Source: Bugula neritina
Taxonomy: Eukaryota > Bryozoa > Gymnolaemata > Cheilostomatida > Bugulidae
Reading direction: 5' to 3'
Length of the DNA: 64,000 bases
Assembly (NCBI GenBank): GCA_964035545.1
Contig: OZ037773.1
Coordinates: 9,140,751 to 9,204,750, forward strand
Within the stretch, counting starts at the first letter, position 1. The number at the start of each line of letters is the position of its first letter. The notes beneath the pieces are model-generated. The model was not told the DNA's origin. It worked only from the letters and a program-made list of their open reading frames with translations, and ran no database searches. Shown in pieces: positions 56,201-59,155 of this stretch. Made by a program: the position numbers and the translations under genes.

Positions 56201-59155
56201 TAGCATATTTTTATCACATATTTCGTTTCTAGTTTTAGTATCTTTATTAAGCTCGTAACATACGTCGTGTCTCATGGCTATAGCGTCGTCTCGATCTACC
56301 GGTTTACTCCATTCTTTAGGAGTCATGTCGTCATTTAAACGCTTATTTAATTTAGTACCCGGTCCTAAAAAATTATGGCCTGGATAATTCAATTCAAAGG
56401 GTAAATTATTTATTAAATTATTAGCTAAACTCGACCCAACGAATGTAGTCTTTTTACATCCGCATTGACCGCAATTACCGTAACCCATTAGTCTATTATT
56501 TTTACTTACTCTCTTTTCGTAATTAAGAGTTTTCGTTTTAATTTTACACTTACAACAATACATTTATTATAATAAATGGAAATAGAAAATCTTTCGTGGA
56601 AAAACGAAATTAATCGTAATAATAATCCTTTACTTCCTAAAAGCATAAGAGGTCTTATCGTTGGAAAATCTGGATGCGGTAAAACTACGTTACTTTGTAA
56701 CTTACTATTACAACCTAATTGGCTCGATTACGATAAACTTATGATTTACGGTAAAAGTCTTTCTCAACCCGAATATATAAATATGAGAAAGGCTTTCGAA
56801 CGTAAATTAACTAAAGAAGAAATTTTAAATTTTTTTAAAAATAGTGACGCGATAATAAATTCGGGTATAAACGTAAATCGTGTTTTAAAAAATAGTAGGG
56901 GTAACGGTAATATAGACGCCGAATTAATCGAATCTAGTGACGACGTTTATGATCCTAGCGAATTAGACGCTAGTAATAAAAATTTAATAATATTCGATGA
57001 TTTAATGTTGGAAAAACAAAAAACTTGCGAAAGTTATTACGTAAGAGGACGACATAATAACGTCGATTGTTTTTATTTGTCGCAAAATTATTTTAAGCTG
57101 CCTAGAAATACTATTCGAGAAAACGCTAATTTTTTTTGCTTATTTCCTCAAGACGGAAAAAATTTAAATCATATATATCAAGATCACGTAACCGGAGATT
57201 TAACGTTAAACGAATTTAAAAACTTTTGTTATAAAGGATGGCAAAAACCTCACGGCTTTATTACTTTAGATCTTTCTTCCTCAAAAAATAATGGGAGATA
57301 TAGACACGGGTTAGACGAATTTTATATACCGTAATAAATGAGTGTTTATAAATTTGGAAAATCGTTAAAAAAAGATAATTTTATCGAAAGAGTTGTAACT
57401 AAGAATAATGAATTTCTTGTTCAATCTACTAATACAACTATTAATATAGCGATGTTATTGGGGTATATAGTGGATAAACCTATTGAACTAGCGTACGCTT
57501 TATTAGAGTTGCAACATTTACCGGTTAATGATAATAATTCTTTGTATTGGAAGGATAAGAAATTAACTTTAGTTATTGGAAATATTAACGGTCCTATTAG
57601 ACACGAAAGTAAGGAATATATAATTCGAGGAGGCGTCGCGAGTATAAAAATACCTATGCTGGAATATATCGAGAGTAATAAAAATATTGGATTAGTATTG
57701 GAGTGTTCGAGCGATTATACTAGTCGTAAACCTAACAATATTATAGTTAATGACGGCGCGCCTATTACTTTACCATTCGAATTAGCGTTGTTAAAACTTT
57801 ACTACGATTATAAATGAGTGTTTATAAATTCGGAGGAAGCGGAAAAACGGAAATAAATACAAAAAAATTCGTTTTAATAAACGGTAGTAGTACTCTTACG
57901 GGTACGTTAGATATGGGTGAAAATAAAATATCTAGAGTTATTAATCCGGTTGACGATCAAGACGTAGCCACAAAAAAATACGTTGACGATACGAGTATGC
58001 CTAAAATATTACATCCTATTAATCAGTTAACTATATCAACCGACGATGGACGCGTTATAGATAGCGATTTAAAAGTTGATGATGTCGTTACGAAAACTAA
58101 TGTATTTAATTACGCCGTACCTCTTATACGAGACTCGAGTGAAAAATTAACCGTATCAACTAATACGGGTAATATTGTAGATAGTAGCTTAAGCGTTAGC
58201 GATATCGTTACGACTAGTAATATAAATAATTTCGCTATAAATAAAATACAACCCGCGAATGAAAAATTAACCGTTTCAACTACTTCGGGTAATGTTGCGG
58301 ATAGTAGTTTAAGCGTTAGCGATGTTATTACGACTAGTAATATAAATAATTTCGCTATGAATAAAATACAACCAATAATCGGAGGTAAATTATTAATGCT
58401 TTCGAGCGATGGTAATATCGTAGAAACGGGTATAAATATTTCAGATCTTATTACAATAAATAATATAAATAATTACGCTATTCCTAAATTACAAGGAGCA
58501 GTTGGTAATAAATTAATTATATCAACGAATGATGGAGGTATAACCGAATCTACAGAATCTTTACCGACATTTCCAAGTTATGACGTTTAAACGCTATTAG
58601 TATCGTATTGTGAGCCAGAACCATCCACCCTAAAAATATTTTTTCTTATTTTTAAAAAAATATTTTTCTAAATAAAATTTATAATATTACACTACTTTTT
58701 ATAATATTACACTACTTTTTATAATATTACTAATAGAGTAGTAGCAGGTGGATGCGTCCTGGATCGCTCTTCTGACACTGTTGAGTCAAAGACTCGACGG
58801 TGGAAGAAGAGTGAGCCAGGACCATCCACCTGCTACTACTTATGTCAGATTATACCATAATTATATACTTCGAAATATAATGTGTTGTTGTTTTAGGCAT
58901 TTTTTAGATTCTAATATCTTGGGTTCATGCATTAAGATGTTGAAACATTACAACTGCAATGTCTTTTAGTTTTACAAATTATACTTATTATATATAGCTA
59001 TAGGTTCTCCGTTATATATATGTGTAATATTTACAGGGCAGATTTTCGGAGCAAGGCTTTTTAAATTCTATAAAATACAAAAGAGATCGATTTTCAATTT
59101 GCAAGAAGGAATAAGACGCCCTCCCCCACCCATTCGTGTCTGTGGGATTTGGTAA
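44209..59155 (+). CDS. secreted peptide gene D, intron occupied by the Polinton
   Basis: Exon 1, 44209-44269 (61 bp, donor GTGAGT), and exon 2, 59037-59155 (acceptor ATTTACAG, stop TAA), join in phase 1 to 59 aa. Exon 1 gives the family signal peptide (MKFQFCCWLMLFTAVCLGNF). Exon 2 gives GQIFGARLFKFYKIQKRS, then a segment with an internal RR, four prolines and a VCGIW end. The mature part has eight Arg/Lys and one acidic residue. KIQKRS matches the unit boundary of gene B (KVQKRS). The 14.77-kb intron contains a complete Polinton; without it and one target copy the intron would be about 320 bp. Whether splicing still works across the insertion is unknown. Confidence 0.65.
44394..44399. repeat. 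target-site duplication, left copy (TATGTC)
   Basis: Six bases directly before the Polinton end, repeated exactly after the right end. Six bases is the usual length for Polintons. Confidence 0.9.
44400..44620 (+). repeat. left terminal inverted repeat with foldback terminus
   Basis: The outer 104 bp (44400-44503) are an imperfect palindrome: AGTAGTAGCAGGTGGATG is complemented at the inner end, and the centre is GTCGAGTC-TTT-GACTCGAC. Further in are TAATATTATAAAAAGTAGT repeats and, at the inner edge, GGTGGATGGTTTTAGCTCAC, a diverged copy of the outer arm. Confidence 0.9.
44726..45250 (-). CDS. Polinton spike-like protein, left copy 2
   Basis: 174 aa, not known by name. Related to its neighbour (45247-45768) and to the plus-strand protein at 57338: shared N-terminal tag (IYKF), (V/I)D(K/E)PI, LYW(T/K)DK(K/R), a Ser-x-Pro/Tyr-Thr-Ser-x-Lys-Pro-(D/S/N)-Asn-(I/V)-Ile block near residue 140, and a KLYYN end. 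Regular alternation of polar and hydrophobic residues suggests a beta-rich domain. Its stop overlaps nothing downstream; its ATG overlaps the stop of the upstream gene (ATGA). No signal peptide. Position next to the TIR at both genome ends suggests a virion-surface or other accessory role. Function is inferred. Confidence 0.75.
   Translation of the reverse strand: MNIYKFSKVDITTNRAFISDFIYARKFYYYKNINSFTVDLINDYLVDKPIKITHALIQFYGEQMSHQNTKALYWTDKKLGLHIRNSVNPFDESKENLFYTISGAEHNVPYSKININKTVNANNNFSFTIALSSDYTSHKPDNIILTDTPNIEYPTVAIPFYYVYFKLYYNSINE
45247..45768 (-). CDS. Polinton spike-like protein, left copy 1
   Basis: 173 aa, paralogue of the next gene (FYGEQ, LYWTDKR, NI(R)NS, SHKPSNVILTDTP, KLYYNYK). 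Begins MTSVYIFGNSAKA, the variant form of the SVYKFG tag. Its ATG directly follows the protease stop (TAAATG), and its own stop overlaps the next start, so all three are probably read from one region. Confidence 0.75.
   Translation of the reverse strand: MTSVYIFGNSAKATIINEKPYITNIIIPSEFLYYDDIGFTTELIKDFLVDEPIEITNILVQFYGEQAHNTKKLYWTDKRVTISIRNSTELFGPSDKNTSYDISGNEHNIPFSEINANKIIEANKNFTLSITLSKTFPSHKPSNVILTDTPASEITTAALPFHYVLIKLYYNYK
45769..46182 (-). CDS. adenovirus-type cysteine protease (Ulp1-like)
   Basis: 137 aa. The catalytic set of the C5/C48 fold is visible: His63 in GTHWVAWY, Asp78 in YYFDSFG, Gln104 in VQEFGTVICG, Cys111 in ICGHLCLYWL. In Polintons and adenoviruses this enzyme cleaves precursors of capsid and core proteins during maturation. 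Possible (M/I/L)xGx-G sites occur in the 189-aa, 103-aa and 454-aa products of this element. The start overlaps the 3' end of the polymerase gene by eight bases. Confidence 0.9.
   Translation of the reverse strand: MIKIKNIKLQNKALSNIELEFTIKKLKIPFFRGVFSRNDLPNIPRKKECGILNLDDLMGNGTHWVAWYKNGNKKYYFDSFGLRPPLEIMKYLKGPIFYNTERVQEFGTVICGHLCLYWLKEMSKHESPQLIINKLLI
46175..49777 (-). CDS. protein-primed family-B DNA polymerase
   Basis: 1200 aa. Two SAP/Rho-N-like repeats at the N-terminus (about 8-37 and 46-72, each with KRYSRL), a C2H2-type finger (HICVNC ... HQDWC, about 345), exonuclease motifs I (YANFECF, about 407), II (HNLSGYDAHLF, about 549) and III (YMKVDVLHLADVF, about 707), an endonuclease-VII-like Cys/His cluster (CYICEEKL ... 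DHCHLTGNYRG, about 502), then polymerase motifs A (YLDANNLYGWAM, about 808), B (KLMNNSVFGKT, about 944) and C (LLFTDTDSL, about 1045) and FVGLRAKLY. Replicates the element from protein-primed ends. Exo motif I has Asn where Asp is expected, so proofreading may be weakened. Full length and uninterrupted. Confidence 0.95.
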   Translation of the reverse strand: MEYYAEKLTIKSLTALAKKRGIKRYSRLNKTDFMRLLKVEDEFKTVKDLKLIAKQKGLKRYSRLKRVELIQLLINNDVTPVLKSEAANGWFQTYEIKGLPGYDINTFCELVKLNVLELLKPTIKVKIFLYCKIKKHNISTGETIIEIMPFTSNVEIILASTNVDEIYDEIIERIKENFASLNAKGSNWMFNSVIKMEININKYQPFNGSSWIDLPKEIKTKKAVINPKNKDDKCFMWAVLMGVYPVNKNVERISNYKEHVNKLSWEGVEFPATKESIDAFEKVNPSIGINVFTWNDSTINLWRKTSSQNKIINLLYITDGEKNHYTYIKNLNKLLGSQINKRVNAKHICVNCMNSFRSNESLKKHQDWCLRNDSVTTTFPKLEDKIKFQSSHHCRSMRVPFVVYANFECFTKPIHGCKPNFKESYTNQYQQHKPSGFGYYIVSVTGESNYRTYTKKTEDENIGEQFIRLLEFDIKNIYKKYKFSKPMRISADEQNSFELAKICYICEEKLGDKKVRDHCHLTGNYRGAAHKECNLNYKIPKFYPVFIHNLSGYDAHLFIKNLGGKISCIPNTEEKYISFSKKLIVDEFTKDNKNIEVTREIRFLDSYKFMSSSLASLVANLKRDDFKHLGEYCKGKQLDLVLRKGVFPYDYFNNLSVLDETSLPPKEKFYSSLTEQNISEEDYIHAQNVWQKFNMRTFKEYYNLYMKVDVLHLADVFENFRNVCLKYYKLDPAWYYTAPGLSWDAMLKTTELELDPIIDVNQLLFFEKAIRGGVSVISHRHAKANNKYMENYNPEEPSSYIVYLDANNLYGWAMSKNLPTGNFKWLTEKRCKSLEKSLNFPPSFLEVDLEYSNKLHNSHKDYPFCPERLTVNKVEKLIPNLNNKKNYIIHYKALKQCLMYGLKLTKIHRGITFNESDKLEKYIKLNTELRTLARSDFEKDFFKLMNNSVFGKTMEDIRNRVNIKLVTSESEAKKLTNQPNFKSFTIFSKNLVAVHTNVTKLKFDKPVYLGAAILDISKILMYDFHYEYIKHKYNNKAQLLFTDTDSLMYHIKTENFYKDILPDIENKFDTSNYPKNHKSGIPTGKNKKIIGKFKDEAGGKQITEFVGLRAKLYSYKMNDIEEKKCKGINKTTRDNRITFDDYKECLLTRRDQLRMMNVLRSHKHTMYAETINKVALSSEDNKRIILEDGIMTVPYGYIND
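49890..49946. ncRNA. conserved intergenic hairpin element, copy 1
   Basis: Stem CGCGCAAT (49904-49911) pairs with ATTGCGTG (49931-49938); inner stem CCG (49915-49917) pairs with CGG (49928-49930), with GTGAGAG in the loop. Shares GGCTGCTAAA and GTGTGCCGTAT flanks with copy 2. Lies just past the stop of the minus-strand ORF ending at 49958. Could be a terminator or 3'-end structure, a small RNA, or a packaging or replication site. Confidence 0.6.
49958..50206 (-). CDS. small Polinton protein of unknown function
   Basis: 82 aa from the ATG at 50206, or 92 aa from the in-frame ATG at 50236. I prefer 50206 because TATAATATG there resembles the start motif of the other genes and the longer form runs into the opposite promoter. 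Basic, helical, with VCGTGNTHANLAIARHF near the centre. No family recognised. Confidence 0.6.
   Translation of the reverse strand: MDLTVELLDKLIAQSKQKKYAKLTNIDILPLPDNYVCGTGNTHANLAIARHFNLNYHSYRDMSKFKAQLVKKMKDIVRGNEL
50207..50248. promoter_or_regulatory. divergent promoter region
   Basis: A 42-bp gap between the 82-aa gene (-) and the 159-aa gene (+). The plus side has TTTTTTTATATAAATG with the ATG at 50249. The minus side has TTTTATAATATG. Confidence 0.5.
50249..50728 (+). CDS. Polinton membrane protein with coiled coil and two transmembrane segments
   Basis: 159 aa. Residues 1-30 are a charged amphipathic helix (REKLELLNDEIIKLENEYEQ). Two hydrophobic segments follow, at about 38-58 (IISGLCGTTNLICGVIITAL) and 66-88 (LLPLSIIVSIMSVITTSI), then a soluble helical tail rich in Lys/Glu/Asp. 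This is a two-helix hairpin topology. Function unknown; membrane remodelling or a holin-like role would be guesses. Confidence 0.75.
   Translation: MDFRREKLELLNDEIIKLENEYEQKLNRFNWLSKSLKIISGLCGTTNLICGVIITALLNANVTKQTLLPLSIIVSIMSVITTSISSQDTKLIKSTLMYLDIYTFIKDSKLEINSMLSKFLSDSHIDEREYDAITEKYKNINSVISDKKSDIIVARNNVC
50779..50833. ncRNA. conserved intergenic hairpin element, copy 2
   Basis: Stem CGCGTAAT (50792-50799) pairs with ATTACGTG (50818-50825); inner stem TCG (50802-50804) pairs with CGA (50815-50817). Two base pairs differ from copy 1 on both sides (C-G to T-A in each stem), which keeps the pairing. Lies just past the stop at 50881 of a minus-strand ORF, as copy 1 does. Confidence 0.6.
50881..51279 (-). 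CDS. Polinton protein of unknown function, 132 aa
   Basis: Charged, Lys/Glu-rich protein beginning MVDPTVITYKSLDG and ending with a helical KYAEDEIEKRRNDALH. No signal or membrane segment. No family recognised. Start supported by TATATAAATG. Confidence 0.7.
   Translation of the reverse strand: MVDPTVITYKSLDGTPITETIYKTSEYEKRMYESGDLKEIIIYKNFNILDEMTNPSNKRGLLEERVYTNKREIIYKENDEKLKIKTIYKTKEIIQELNVGLMNYAAARISSFFTKLKYAEDEIEKRRNDALH
51299..51868 (-). CDS. Polinton minor virion protein with Gly/hydrophobic segment (pX/pVI-like)
   Basis: 189 aa. A central hydrophobic Gly/Ala-rich stretch (FLGALLGIATRVIPTLLKTI, then IPGVLSGAAS) lies between a basic N-terminal part and a C-terminal part with three similar segments, IKGKGLYLKRGG, MKGNGLYLKQGS and IKGEGLILG. 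Each contains a match to the adenovirus-protease consensus (M/I/L)xGx-G. Comparable small membrane-active proteins occur in adenoviruses and adintoviruses. The comparison is by character, not by alignment. Confidence 0.7.
   Translation of the reverse strand: MGYCEIIGNVPQAQKQKIMNAYRSGKGCVIKLPLESGNDKLLVTKTQNDNILKALNGNKKNITLEMSPSLVKTNASMSRGFLGALLGIATRVIPTLLKTIIPGVLSGAASAGVERAIKGKGLYLKRGGCVCSVEPNSNGSITLKPVASSNLMKGNGLYLKQGSSYIKGEGLILGPNSPFKNIPLLGMLL
51881..52639 (-). CDS. minor capsid (penton-type, single jelly-roll) protein
   Basis: 252 aa. Position directly after the major capsid gene, size, and segments such as YEMCLISLDTFYSFPNI, GVYELDQLEEAI and LRDVLGFDATIY fit the Polinton minor capsid protein that forms the pentameric vertices. 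It would be the attachment point for spikes such as those encoded near the TIRs. Start supported by TATATAAATG. Confidence 0.85.
   Translation of the reverse strand: MENKLLREIADNTASKQTMTIGVIDTKTRIITQLNPPIELNKNKKYEMCLISLDTFYSFPNISTDRNSYRWSKDGGTTRHLVLLPVGVYELDQLEEAIQDEIVKEGGNRNGITLQANKVTFRIILKLKPNYQIDFNVENSLRDVLGFDATIYNQPYIEATNIVNILNINAIHVQVDCINGSYIDGTYKPVIYSFFPSVSPGYKIIEKPHNLIYLPVHVKYIKTLTVTVTDQKGNLLDLSGEQLSIRFHLREV
52640..53914 (-). CDS. major capsid protein (double jelly-roll)
   Basis: 424 aa. Typical Polinton MCP segments: PSKSYLIIEGRLTKADG, GMAYLFKSIRYQLDG, FNARQIYIIQKPDPKGTFS, DLRHLFGF, and W(R)LGSRGDTEKPKYIIVGFQT. Forms the hexameric capsomers in related viruses. Its stop directly abuts the minor capsid start (TAAATG). 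Full length. Confidence 0.9.
   Translation of the reverse strand: MDSLNITQKIVLDTSVERDQVHEYEPVTGTNLDNPGEIRIVINQQDLYVQPSKSYLIIEGRLTKADGTAYADADLVTLTNNGMAYLFKSIRYQLDGHNLEYINNPGHASTIMGLLPYPDDYGKSRGLNQLWSKDTTAAAAAANLGFNARQIYIIQKPDPKGTFSIKVDLRHLFGFADDYEKVLYGIKHQLTLVRDTNDNAIFRANGVDAGKITLDKVSWWMPHITPSFEMKHKLYKIIESKAQLPLIYRSRWCDSIAVPQTTNFTWRLGSRGDTEKPKYIIVGFQTNKTESQTTNPAVFDHVNVKSVYAMLNSERYPEVDYDIDFAKMKFSRVYGDASKFCGEYYGINELIAYSNVLPSEYKDLYALFVIDVSKQSEALKSSVADIQLRVQFSQNVPANTQAYALILSDKTMSLSSDGNNLKVI
53936..54247 (-). CDS. small basic virion-type protein with amphipathic helix
   Basis: 103 aa. After a short basic leader ending HYAGG come an amphipathic helix (GIFDTIRNVVTKIASN) and a Lys-rich segment (KKAIAKAG ... 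KKRRQKKL), and the end is ILEGSGQAIAY. LEGS-G fits the adenovirus-protease consensus. The make-up resembles pVI/pVII-type minor core proteins of adenoviruses. No direct homologue recognised. Confidence 0.7.
   Translation of the reverse strand: MYVYDKRQRLQRHYAGGGIFDTIRNVVTKIASNSSVRELGKKAIAKAGTAAGEKIVNAIKKRRQKKLNAKSQAILQKLSLAKDVLNNSNISNILEGSGQAIAY
54251..55057 (-). CDS. conserved Polinton protein of unknown function (DUF8207-like)
   Basis: 268 aa. A charged coiled-coil N-terminus (KENFKREREREKNAVIAQ) is followed by a domain with VIGTKPISFNDGKIIF, ATRGLLSLLTRKTP, GYDDNDLANYANIL and KWKNIVRPIWEQLYP. I recognise this pattern from many invertebrate Polinton-associated proteins, where it is annotated only as a domain of unknown function. 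It sits between integrase and capsid genes, so a virion role is likely. Confidence 0.7.
   Translation of the reverse strand: MSYLKIYDPIKRDKTVQDFISQKNKIKENFKREREREKNAVIAQEKYFEPVTTSQAQTTDALKQLLTLPNYNVQPAITDGVINLDEFTQNALAGLEPGAYNVKWDGNRHVIGTKPISFNDGKIIFENEEYPATRGLLSLLTRKTPIGYDDNDLANYANILDNSGAIYQSKHGPIDKNSEKWKNIVRPIWEQLYPQRAKLADSKKAKRQVGDGVVYLSSDPNALVERLELLISSAKAGNTGVRNEIVSILDELLRMKIITRDYYKSILV
55072..55198. repeat. 31-bp minisatellite inside the Polinton
   Basis: About four units built from GTGTCCACATTT, GTGTCCACTTTT and GTGTCTA, between the 3' end of the integrase gene and the start of the 268-aa gene. This is the longest non-coding spacer between these minus-strand genes. Confidence 0.9.
55199..56563 (-). 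CDS. PLA2-like / RVE integrase / chromodomain fusion
   Basis: 454 aa. Residues 1-36 form a zinc ribbon (C3, C6, C31, C34). Residues about 60-150 match the viral phospholipase A2 type known from parvovirus VP1 and Polinton proteins: Ca-loop FLGPG (65-69) and catalytic HDVCY (His99, Asp100, Tyr103). Residues about 180-325 are a retroviral-type integrase core with Asp188 (IWAADLVD), Asp248 (LWVDKGKEF) and Glu277 (SSVVEKWNRT). Residues about 415-454 are a chromodomain (YRIERVIKKKG, LVKWLGYP, SWVNLNVL). Integrase and PLA2 are usually separate proteins in such elements as I know them; here no stop separates them. LMGYG near residue 28 could be a protease site. Confidence 0.85.
   Translation of the reverse strand: MYCCKCKIKTKTLNYEKRVSKNNRLMGYGNCGQCGCKKTTFVGSSLANNLINNLPFELNYPGHNFLGPGTKLNKRLNDDMTPKEWSKPVDRDDAIAMRHDVCYELNKDTKTRNEICDKNMLDELKAIPNPTPSEQRHSRFASAIIGAKKRLGWGWTNELAEELHKPVQKKFRKRRVWVSGIDNIWAADLVDMTEFAKFNNGYKYLLTVIDVFSKYGWIIPLKNKTGKATALALKTILTRRKPQHLWVDKGKEFYNKDVKSLIDLYSTENEEKSSVVEKWNRTMKERMFKYFSANNTYKYIDVLKDLVKRYNETKHSSIGMTPIEASNPSNENKVRVKLYPNLPAPSKPKFAIGDRVRIPRKKRTFEKGYTVRWTEEVFTISKILYTNPTTYKLTDSGGEEIQGSFYEQELQKTSQEMYRIERVIKKKGKKALVKWLGYPDSQNSWVNLNVLERL
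56561..56578. promoter_or_regulatory. palindromic bidirectional start element
   Basis: CATTTATTATAATAAATG is an exact palindrome that contains the start codons of both the integrase fusion (-) and the ATPase (+), leaving only 12 bp between them. Each side is the TAATAAATG form of the start motif found at the other genes. Confidence 0.75.
56576..57334 (+). CDS. genome-packaging ATPase (FtsK/HerA, A32-like)
   Basis: 252 aa. Walker A GLIVGKSGCGKTTLL (about 26-40), Walker B NLIIFDDLML (about 136-145), then CESYYVRGRHNNVDCFYLSQ with the sensor-type Gln and arginines. This is the standard Polinton/adintovirus packaging ATPase, expected to pump the genome into capsids. Followed by the spike gene after a TAATAA. 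Confidence 0.92.
   Translation: MEIENLSWKNEINRNNNPLLPKSIRGLIVGKSGCGKTTLLCNLLLQPNWLDYDKLMIYGKSLSQPEYINMRKAFERKLTKEEILNFFKNSDAIINSGINVNRVLKNSRGNGNIDAELIESSDDVYDPSELDASNKNLIIFDDLMLEKQKTCESYYVRGRHNNVDCFYLSQNYFKLPRNTIRENANFFCLFPQDGKNLNHIYQDHVTGDLTLNEFKNFCYKGWQKPHGFITLDLSSSKNNGRYRHGLDEFYIP
57338..57817 (+). CDS. Polinton spike-like protein, right copy
   Basis: 159 aa. Begins MSVYKFGKSL. Paralogue of the two left-end proteins: VDKPIEL, LYWKDKKLTLVIGN, SDYTSRKPNNIIVND, LLKLYYDYK. Its stop overlaps the next ATG (ATGA). Function unknown. The shared SVYKFG tag with the fibre-like neighbour suggests docking to the same capsid site. Confidence 0.75.
   Translation: MSVYKFGKSLKKDNFIERVVTKNNEFLVQSTNTTINIAMLLGYIVDKPIELAYALLELQHLPVNDNNSLYWKDKKLTLVIGNINGPIRHESKEYIIRGGVASIKIPMLEYIESNKNIGLVLECSSDYTSRKPNNIIVNDGAPITLPFELALLKLYYDYK
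57814..58590 (+). CDS. fibre-like protein with tail-fibre repeat
   Basis: 258 aa. N-terminal tag MSVYKFGGSGKTE, then GTLDMGENKISRVINP and DDQDVATKKYVDD, the motif typical of phage tail fibres and short-tail-fibre shafts. Four repeats of about 40-45 residues follow: EKLTVST(N/T)(T/S)G(N), (D/E)SSLSVSD(I/V), (T)TSNINNFA(I/M)NK. Such repeats form trimeric beta shafts in fibres. Likely a vertex fibre anchored through its tag. The assignment is by motif, and the tip is short (PTFPSYDV). Confidence 0.75.
   Translation: MSVYKFGGSGKTEINTKKFVLINGSSTLTGTLDMGENKISRVINPVDDQDVATKKYVDDTSMPKILHPINQLTISTDDGRVIDSDLKVDDVVTKTNVFNYAVPLIRDSSEKLTVSTNTGNIVDSSLSVSDIVTTSNINNFAINKIQPANEKLTVSTTSGNVADSSLSVSDVITTSNINNFAMNKIQPIIGGKLLMLSSDGNIVETGINISDLITINNINNYAIPKLQGAVGNKLIISTNDGGITESTESLPTFPSYDV
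58610..58840 (-). repeat. right terminal inverted repeat with foldback terminus
   Basis: Inverted copy of 44400-44620, slightly longer by an extra copy of the TATAATATTACACTAC repeat. The outer 104 bp again form the palindrome, with one change in the central arm (TTGAGTC). Confidence 0.9.
58841..58846. repeat. target-site duplication, right copy (TATGTC)
   Basis: Exact match of 44394-44399. Confidence 0.9.

Larger units (their letters stand above)
44400..58840. mobile_element. complete Polinton/Maverick, 14,441 bp
   Basis: Bounded by TATGTC target duplications and inverted terminal repeats starting AGTAGTAGCAGG and ending CTACTACT. Carries the full Polinton set: protein-primed family-B polymerase, Ulp1/adenovirus-type protease, FtsK/A32-type ATPase, RVE integrase with chromodomain, major and minor capsid proteins. 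The core ORFs are open and uninterrupted, intergenic gaps are very short or overlapping, and CpG is frequent, unlike the host DNA. It is therefore a young and possibly active copy. Minus-strand genes fill most of the left and centre. Plus-strand genes lie at 50.2-50.7 and 56.6-58.6 kb. Confidence 0.95.
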
